Shown: positions 7,019 to 11,677 of the stretch, in pieces
Position numbering within the stretch: the first letter of the stretch is position 1
Layout of the letters: each line of letters begins with the position of its first letter
NCBI GenBank assembly: GCA_003250865.1
Contig: QKJH01000011.1
Span: 1-11,677 of the forward strand
DNA: 11,677 bases
Direction: 5' to 3'
Source of the DNA: Alphaproteobacteria bacterium
GTDB taxonomy: Bacteria; Pseudomonadota; Alphaproteobacteria; Micavibrionales; SZUA-601
The notes under the pieces: model-generated
The model's database searches: none
Told to the model about the DNA's origin: nothing
Seen by the model: the letters and a program-made list of their open reading frames with translations, nothing else
Translations under genes and position numbers: made by a program

Positions 7019-7963
7019 ATGAGACATTTATCGCAACGATATTCGAATACACAAAAAAGCGGCGGTTTTACGCTGGTTGAGATGGCTGTAGTCATTTTGA
7101 TTATCGGTCTGATTACGGGCAGTGTTTTTGCGATTATCAATCCGCTTAATAAAAATATGCGTGAAGCGGAAACGCGCGAAAAAATGGAGTATATTGCCGA
7201 TACGATTGCCAATTATGCGGCTAAAAACAACCGCATTCCCTGTCCTGCACCGGCCGATCCGTCGGATAATACCGGTAGTGTCAATCAAATCCAAGGTATC
7301 ATGTATATGAATGGCTCCAGTGGTGTTCCGAATTGTAACGGCGCTAGTGAGCGACAGGGGATTGTGCCGTTTCGCACGCTGGGCATTCACCCTGACATGG
7401 CGGTTGACGGCTGGGGAAATTATTTTACCTATGCTGTTAGTCCCGTATTTGCCATGAAAACGACCGGTAATGCTGCTCATCGCAACTGCCGCGATAGAAA
7501 CTGGATTGATGAAACCAATCATAATATTGCACCGGACAAGGCACAATTCTGTTGCCCGGATATTTCGCCGTACGATCCGGATTCGGATATTGTTCTTAAA
7601 GATGAAAACGGTGACGCGCTTTTTGATAAGCGTCAGACGGGTTCCGGAAACTATGCCAATGTGGATACAGAGACAACCTATAACGCTGCACAGAATGTGA
7701 CATCCGTGGCTTTCGTGCTGGTTAGTCATGGCATTAATCACTATGGCAGTTATCTAATAAACAGTGCCAATCCGTCAAACCGTGATACGGCACTAAGCGT
7801 GACCAGTGCTGATGAAACAGAAAATATGGATGATGATGCGACTTATGTGACATCTCCGCGCATCTTGGATGAAGGCAGCGATTATTACGATGATATCGTT
7901 CTGTGGCGCACTCAGGATCAAATTCGTTATGAATTTGGGAATGACAACTGCATACTGCCCTGA
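7019..7963 (+). CDS. Minor type IV prepilin, six-cysteine family, copy 3
   Basis: A 314-residue prepilin beginning 18 bases after copy 2. ATG 7019 is chosen over an in-frame TTG at 7007: GGA (7009-7011) in GGAAAAG lies seven bases ahead of it. Leader MRHLSQRYSNTQKSGG is cut before FTLVEMAVV, giving mature Glu5 and a helix to about residue 40. Cysteines at 75, 106, 157, 178, 179 and 311 align with the other two copies, and the blocks NRIPCPAP, QGIVPFRTLG, DGWGNYFTYAVSPVFAM, KAQFCCP, FVLVSHGINHYGSY, DETEN, YYDDIVLWRTQDQI and terminal NDCILP are shared. It has no large insertion and is closest in layout to copy 1. Codon use is ordinary compared with the major pilin. The likely role is a minor subunit at or near the pilus tip, acting with copies 1 and 2. 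No clear terminator follows. Confidence 0.87.
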   Translation: MRHLSQRYSNTQKSGGFTLVEMAVVILIIGLITGSVFAIINPLNKNMREAETREKMEYIADTIANYAAKNNRIPCPAPADPSDNTGSVNQIQGIMYMNGSSGVPNCNGASERQGIVPFRTLGIHPDMAVDGWGNYFTYAVSPVFAMKTTGNAAHRNCRDRNWIDETNHNIAPDKAQFCCPDISPYDPDSDIVLKDENGDALFDKRQTGSGNYANVDTETTYNAAQNVTSVAFVLVSHGINHYGSYLINSANPSNRDTALSVTSADETENMDDDATYVTSPRILDEGSDYYDDIVLWRTQDQIRYEFGNDNCILP

Positions 7964-8117
7964 AATCCGAAAAAACCTTAAAAAAACAGACCGCCCTTAA
8001 CCTTTTTTTTGCTGTTAAAGCTTAATGTAGAGGTGAAGAATTCTTTTTTCAATAAGATGATGGTCTATCTTATTGATTTTCAATGATATTGTGTTTTCTG
8101 GGTGTATGTAGGGTACC
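7964..8117 (+). other. Non-coding region between minor pilins and ATPase
   Basis: About 154 bases without a gene. It holds A-rich and T-rich tracts (a run of eight T at 8003-8010) but no GC-rich stem before them, so no clear terminator. A palindrome and inverted repeats lie at 8036-8084. I found no convincing sigma-70 boxes at proper spacing, though a promoter for the ATPase gene could be here. Confidence 0.5.
8049..8076 (+). repeat. Perfect 10-bp inverted repeat upstream of the ATPase gene
   Basis: TCAATAAGAT (8049-8058) and ATCTTATTGA (8067-8076) are exact reverse complements around an eight-base spacer. It is followed by only four T, so it is a poor terminator. A second small stem, ATTGA (8072-8076) with TCAAT (8080-8084), uses part of the same arm. 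A 10-bp palindrome, AAGAATTCTT, lies just before at 8036-8045. It may be an operator or RNA switch; the AT-rich setting makes chance possible. Confidence 0.45.
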
Positions 8118-10073
8118 ATGGGAATTTTTGACAAAAAAGACAAAGATAACGAGATGCGTAAAGGGATAGGCGACATCTTGGGCAAAAATGCGGCTAAGAA
8201 TGTGACGCCGCGGGTATCGCGCGGAACCACGGCAGGTGAAAAACCAGTTGCTCCTGTCAAGTATGACGCCATCGTGTCGCAGAACGTATCCGTGTCATCA
8301 TCTGATACGGGCAGTGAGATTGCAAAAACCGAACAAACCGCAGAGGCGGCTCCGGTATCGGTGGAAGAAAGCCAGGATAATCAAGGGCCCAAAAAACGTA
8401 TGGGTGAGATGTTAATTGATGCCGGTGCCATTACGCCGGATCAGCTGAATATTGCCCTTAAAGAAAAGAGCCGCAGCGGTAAGATGTTGGGCGAGGTGCT
8501 TGTCAGCCTCGGTTTTATTGACAACAACTTCCTCACAACCTTTATTTCCCAAGCATCAGGTGTTGACCGCTTTGAACCGTCAAAAGTTATTGTCGACCCT
8601 GATCTGATTGAAAAAGTGCCGCGTGATGTAGCCGATAAGCATAAACTGCTTCCCATTAGTTTGAATGACGAGGGCGTTTTAACGGTGGCCATGCTTGACC
8701 CGAATGATGTTGTCGGTCAGGACAAGGTACGTCAGTTCTTCACCAAAGGGGTTGTGATTAAACCGCTTATGGCCACACCCAAAGCGTTGGAGCAGGGGAT
8801 AGACAATGCCTATGGTCTGGCAATGTCTACTGCCGCCATCTTGAAAGAGCTGGAAAGTACCGAAACGGACTTGCAAGTTATTCAAGAGGACGAAGCTTAT
8901 TCGCACCCGATTGTACGGCTTGTTAATGCGTTGGTTTTTGATGCTGTCAAAATGGGGGCATCCGATATTCACTTTGAACCGGAAGAGCAGTTCATCCGTT
9001 TGCGTTACCGCATTGACGGGGTGCTGATAGAAATTCAGACGTTCCACAAAGACTATTGGAACGCCATGGCACAACGTATCAAAATTATGGCCGAACTGAA
9101 CATTGCGGATAAAATGAATCCACAGGACGGTCGTTTTTATTTGAATATCGGCGGACGCGAGGCTGATTTCCGTGTGTCATCACTACCGACCGTGCACGGC
9201 GAAAATTTCGTTTTGCGTATTCTGGATAAAAGCGCAGGTATCATGCCGCTTGAAAAGCTGGGCTTTTCCGAGCGTAATATGAAACTCATCCGCAAGGCGC
9301 AAGCTAAACCCGAAGGTATCATTATCGTGACGGGGCCGACAGGTTCGGGTAAATCAACATCGCTCTATTCGATGCTGAATGAAATGAATACGATTGATGT
9401 TAATATTATGACATTGGAAGATCCGGTGGAATACTCTATGCCCCTGATGCGTCAGGCACAGGTACGTGCGGGGTCGGGTTTGACATTTGCTGACGGTGTC
9501 AAATCATTACTACGCCAAGATCCTGATATTATCTTTGTCGGGGAGGTGCGTGACGGCCCAACAGCCGAGCAGGCTCTTAAGGCAGCTATGACAGGTCACC
9601 AGGTTTATACCTCGCTACATACGAATGACAGTTTTGGTGCTATCCCCCGCTTATTGGATTTGGGATTAAAGCCGGGGATGCTTGCCGGCTCGGTGATTGC
9701 CGTATTTGCCCAGCGTCTGGTACGCCGTTTGTGCGGTGATTGTAAAGAAGCCTATCAACCGGATGAGCGCGATTGCAAAATGCTGGACGTCGATCCGTCC
9801 AATCCGCCGACTATTTACCGCCACAAGGGCTGCCCGAAATGTAAAAATATGGGCTATAAGGGGCGGGTGGCCGTTGCTGAGATTCTTTATTTTGATGACG
9901 AGCTTAACGATATTGTATCACGCGACGGCCATAAGTCAGAGCTTAGGGCTGCGGCGCTGAAAAAAGGATTCAAGTCCATGACAGATGACGGTATTTTGAA
10001 AATTCTCGAAGGATTGACGGATATCGAAGCGGTCAAAGATACGGTGGATTTGTCGGATAGATATGACGATTAA
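8118..10073 (+). CDS. GspE/PilB/MshE-family pilus assembly ATPase
   Basis: A 651-residue cytoplasmic hexameric ATPase that powers pilus extension. Residues 1-90 are polar and probably disordered. Residues 92-232 form an MshEN/GspE N-terminal domain with two LG..L...G repeats (RMGEMLIDAGAI from 94, MLGEVLVSLGFI from 123); this domain binds cyclic di-GMP in MshE. The catalytic core shows Walker A GPTGSGKST (406-414), Asp box LEDPVEY (433-439), Walker B LLRQDPDIIFVGEVRD (464-479) and His box TGHQVYTSLHTND (492-504). The zinc site has CGDC (539-542) and CPKC (572-575). All key residues are present. It is an extension-type enzyme; retraction PilT lacks the N-domain and the zinc site. ATG 8118 has AGGG (8110-8113) at tight spacing. 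The platform gene follows after 14 bases. MshE is the closest named relative by domain layout, but I do not assign a symbol. Confidence 0.95.
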   Translation: MGIFDKKDKDNEMRKGIGDILGKNAAKNVTPRVSRGTTAGEKPVAPVKYDAIVSQNVSVSSSDTGSEIAKTEQTAEAAPVSVEESQDNQGPKKRMGEMLIDAGAITPDQLNIALKEKSRSGKMLGEVLVSLGFIDNNFLTTFISQASGVDRFEPSKVIVDPDLIEKVPRDVADKHKLLPISLNDEGVLTVAMLDPNDVVGQDKVRQFFTKGVVIKPLMATPKALEQGIDNAYGLAMSTAAILKELESTETDLQVIQEDEAYSHPIVRLVNALVFDAVKMGASDIHFEPEEQFIRLRYRIDGVLIEIQTFHKDYWNAMAQRIKIMAELNIADKMNPQDGRFYLNIGGREADFRVSSLPTVHGENFVLRILDKSAGIMPLEKLGFSERNMKLIRKAQAKPEGIIIVTGPTGSGKSTSLYSMLNEMNTIDVNIMTLEDPVEYSMPLMRQAQVRAGSGLTFADGVKSLLRQDPDIIFVGEVRDGPTAEQALKAAMTGHQVYTSLHTNDSFGAIPRLLDLGLKPGMLAGSVIAVFAQRLVRRLCGDCKEAYQPDERDCKMLDVDPSNPPTIYRHKGCPKCKNMGYKGRVAVAEILYFDDELNDIVSRDGHKSELRAAALKKGFKSMTDDGILKILEGLTDIEAVKDTVDLSDRYDD

Positions 10074-10087
10074 CGGGGAAAGATTTC

Positions 10088-11299
10088 ATGCATAAGTACA
10101 GCTATCGCGCAATGAATGAAAGAGGGCGCCCCGTCCGCGGCGGCTTGTCGGCTGTTAACGAGTCCGACTTGTATCAGCAGCTTCAGGGGATGGGGCTTGA
10201 ACTGATTGATTGCCGGATTCAAAAACAGTCCAAATTCTCTATTCCTTTTATTGGCGGACGAATTAAGGCACGCGATCTTATCCAGATGTTTGTGCACATG
10301 GAACAGTTGCAATTAGCCGGCGTTCCGTTGCTCGAAAGTCTTTCCGATATTCGTGACAGTGTGGATAATCCGGCACTGCGTGATATGGTTTCGGAAGTAT
10401 ATCGTGACGTATCCGAAGGTAAGGCTTTGTCCGAAGCCATGGCCAATCATCCGAAGGTATTCTCGAACATCTTCATATCTCTCATTGCTTCGGGTGAAGA
10501 AACCGGTAATTTGGCATCTTCTTTTGCCCAGCTCATCGTGTTTTTGAAATGGTCGGACATGATGCGCCGCCGTGTAATCAAAGCCATGAGCTATCCTATA
10601 TTTGTAACGCTTTTGTTCATTGGCGTGTTGTCGCTTCTGATGCTGTTTACCGTGCCGCAAATCACAGAGTTTCTGAAAGAGTTGGATCAGGAGCTTCCCT
10701 ATGCGACGGTTGCGCTGATTAATACGTCCGATTTCTTTATGGCCAATTATCCGTACGTTTTTGCCACGCCGGTAATTTTTATTATTGTGCATAAAATGTT
10801 GCGTAATGCCTTTTACGGATACCGGTATCATACGGATGCTATTTATTTACGCATTCCTGTTATTGGTGATGTTATTCGCAAAATTGCCCTATCCCGTTTC
10901 TCAAGGACATTTGGTGCGTTGTATAAAAGCGGTTTGGAGATTCTGAAATCGTTTGAAGCATCCACTAACACGGTTACGAACAAAGTAATTATCGAAGCGT
11001 TGGTACGTGCCAAAGGGCAGATTTCCGACGGTTCATCCATTTCGGCTGCTTTGGCCAATACAGGTGAATTTCCTGCACTGGTAACGCGTATGGTGCGCAT
11101 CGGCGAGGATTCTGGTAACCTTACAAAGGTGCTTGATCAGGTTGGCGAGTTTTACGATCAGGATGTCGATGAATCGGTATCGCGCATGATTGGTATGGTA
11201 ACGCCGACATTGACAATTTTTCTGGGCTTTATGATTTTATGGATTGCCATTGGTGTATTCGGGCCAATCTATGGTATCATGGGGCAGGTTGGGATTTAA
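10088..11299 (+). CDS. GspF/PilC/MshG-family inner-membrane platform protein
   Basis: A 403-residue integral membrane protein that sits in the inner membrane above the ATPase hexamer and feeds pilins into the fibre. It begins with the usual short N-terminal segment (YSYRAMNERGRPVRGGLSA). Two T2SSF domains follow, each with the family pattern: LQLAGVPLLESL with GEETGNL (136-142), and YKSGLEILKSFE with GEDSGNL (339-345). Hydrophobic helices are at about 169-191, 221-236 and 371-394, the usual three. Length matches the family. ATG 10088 has GGGGA at 10075-10079, 14 bases after the ATPase stop, so the two are one transcription unit, as expected for partners. No anomaly was seen. The sequence cannot separate PilC from MshG or GspF; the MSHA-like context favours MshG. 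Confidence 0.95.
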   Translation: MHKYSYRAMNERGRPVRGGLSAVNESDLYQQLQGMGLELIDCRIQKQSKFSIPFIGGRIKARDLIQMFVHMEQLQLAGVPLLESLSDIRDSVDNPALRDMVSEVYRDVSEGKALSEAMANHPKVFSNIFISLIASGEETGNLASSFAQLIVFLKWSDMMRRRVIKAMSYPIFVTLLFIGVLSLLMLFTVPQITEFLKELDQELPYATVALINTSDFFMANYPYVFATPVIFIIVHKMLRNAFYGYRYHTDAIYLRIPVIGDVIRKIALSRFSRTFGALYKSGLEILKSFEASTNTVTNKVIIEALVRAKGQISDGSSISAALANTGEFPALVTRMVRIGEDSGNLTKVLDQVGEFYDQDVDESVSRMIGMVTPTLTIFLGFMILWIAIGVFGPIYGIMGQVGI

Positions 11300-11304
11300 A
11301 ACGT

Positions 11305-11310
11305 AAGAGG
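11305..11310 (+). promoter_or_regulatory. Ribosome binding site for the last gene
   Basis: AAGAGG ends eight bases before GTG 11319. It is the main reason for calling a gene start there rather than at a later ATG. Confidence 0.65.
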
Positions 11311-11318
11311 TAGCAAAG

Positions 11319-11677
11319 GTGCTTTCATCGGCAAAAAAATATGTCATTATCGGCAATGATGCGGTTGCCATATACCGCAGCAGAAACGGTGTTGTTGCCC
11401 GTGTCTCTTATCTGACATGGGACGAGCCGGAGTTTGACAAAAACTTTATCATGTCTATCAATGCCGGTTCGCCAACCGAAACGGTGACTATTCTGTTTGA
11501 TATGATTGAACAGCAATACAAAAAAGAAATTTTGCCTAAAATCAATCCGCTTGATAAAGCCAAGGTTGTTAAGCGTAAAGTGTCCGTTGCTTTTCCCAAC
11601 AATCCGATACGCGAAGCGGTGGATTTGAAGCGGTCACCAAAGGATGGCTCGCTCAAGGCGCAAATGTATCTGTTTAC
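11319..11677 (+). CDS. Putative pilus assembly protein, N-terminal part (3' end cut)
   Basis: The frame stays open from GTG 11319 to the window edge, giving 119 residues that begin MLSSAKKYVIIGNDAVAIYR. There is no signal peptide or early membrane helix, so the N-terminus is cytoplasmic. The opening strand, a turn and strand IIGNDAVAIYRSRNG and the following WDEPEFDKNF, VTILFDMIEQQYKKEILPK and RKVSVAFPNNPIREA resemble the first actin-like subdomain of PilM/GspL/MshI-type proteins, which link the platform to the ATPase. That is a tentative fold guess from pattern and from position, 19 bases after the platform gene with a good ribosome site. MshI-type genes belong to MSHA loci. Another possibility is an unrelated alphaproteobacterial protein that travels with these operons. 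Confidence 0.65.
   Translation, partial: MLSSAKKYVIIGNDAVAIYRSRNGVVARVSYLTWDEPEFDKNFIMSINAGSPTETVTILFDMIEQQYKKEILPKINPLDKAKVVKRKVSVAFPNNPIREAVDLKRSPKDGSLKAQMYLF

Noticed and set aside
7028..7741. Long open frame (237 codons) on the minus strand inside copy 3 of the minor pilins
   Set aside because: It is antisense to a well-supported gene, its protein is rich in Ile and Arg with no domain or ribosome site, and similar shadows lie opposite other genes here.
7981..8016. Possible terminator after copy 3 because of the run of eight T at 8003-8010
   Set aside because: No GC-rich stem precedes the T run; only a five-base AACAG/CTGTT pairing spans it, which is not terminator-like.
1..10073. Type II secretion system as the identity of the locus
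   Set aside because: No GspG-like major pseudopilin (short, with its conserved calcium site) is present, and the secretin N-terminal pattern fits MshL better than GspD. Shared families mean it is not fully excluded.

Overview
The window carries part of a type IV pilus assembly locus, all on the + strand. It most resembles the MSHA (mannose-sensitive haemagglutinin) branch of type IV pili. The content is a secretin of MshL type, one prepilin that looks like the major subunit, three related minor prepilins, a GspE/PilB/MshE-type assembly ATPase and a GspF/PilC/MshG-type inner-membrane platform protein. Base composition is moderate. The major pilin has a form I associate with alphaproteobacterial pilins (a conserved YNSLPGDMSNA-like stretch and a late DRKMDDGRPGTG stretch), and the TPR-like protein also reminds me of alphaproteobacterial proteins. 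An alphaproteobacterium (Rhodospirillales, Micavibrio or gut relatives) is therefore my best guess. This is inference from recall, not a database result.

Layout. 1-1689: secretin, its 5' end outside the window. 1737-2513: six-helix ABC-2-type permease. 2517-3278: membrane-anchored TPR-like protein, three bases after the permease stop. 3279-3451: non-coding leader with a strong hairpin. 3452-4222: major-pilin candidate with strongly biased codon use, closed by a clear intrinsic terminator (4251-4277). 4365-7963: three tandem minor prepilins sharing six cysteines and a common C-terminus; the middle one has an insertion of about 230 residues. 7964-8117: non-coding, with inverted repeats. 8118-10073: assembly ATPase with an N-terminal MshEN-like domain. 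10088-11299: platform protein. 11319 to the right edge: start of a further gene that begins with GTG, possibly the actin-like PilM/GspL-type component.

How the genes fit together. Prepilins are inserted in the inner membrane and trimmed by a prepilin peptidase, which is not in the window. The ATPase drives the platform protein to push subunits into a fibre, which leaves through the secretin. The minor pilins probably prime assembly or sit at the tip. The large extra module in the middle one is the best candidate for a surface-binding or ligand-binding part. The MshEN-like domain suggests that cyclic di-GMP may control assembly. No retraction ATPase (PilT), prepilin peptidase, or PilN/O/P alignment genes are visible; they may lie outside the window.

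No tRNA, rRNA, CRISPR array, insertion sequence or phage gene was seen. No non-coding stretch exceeds about 175 bases.
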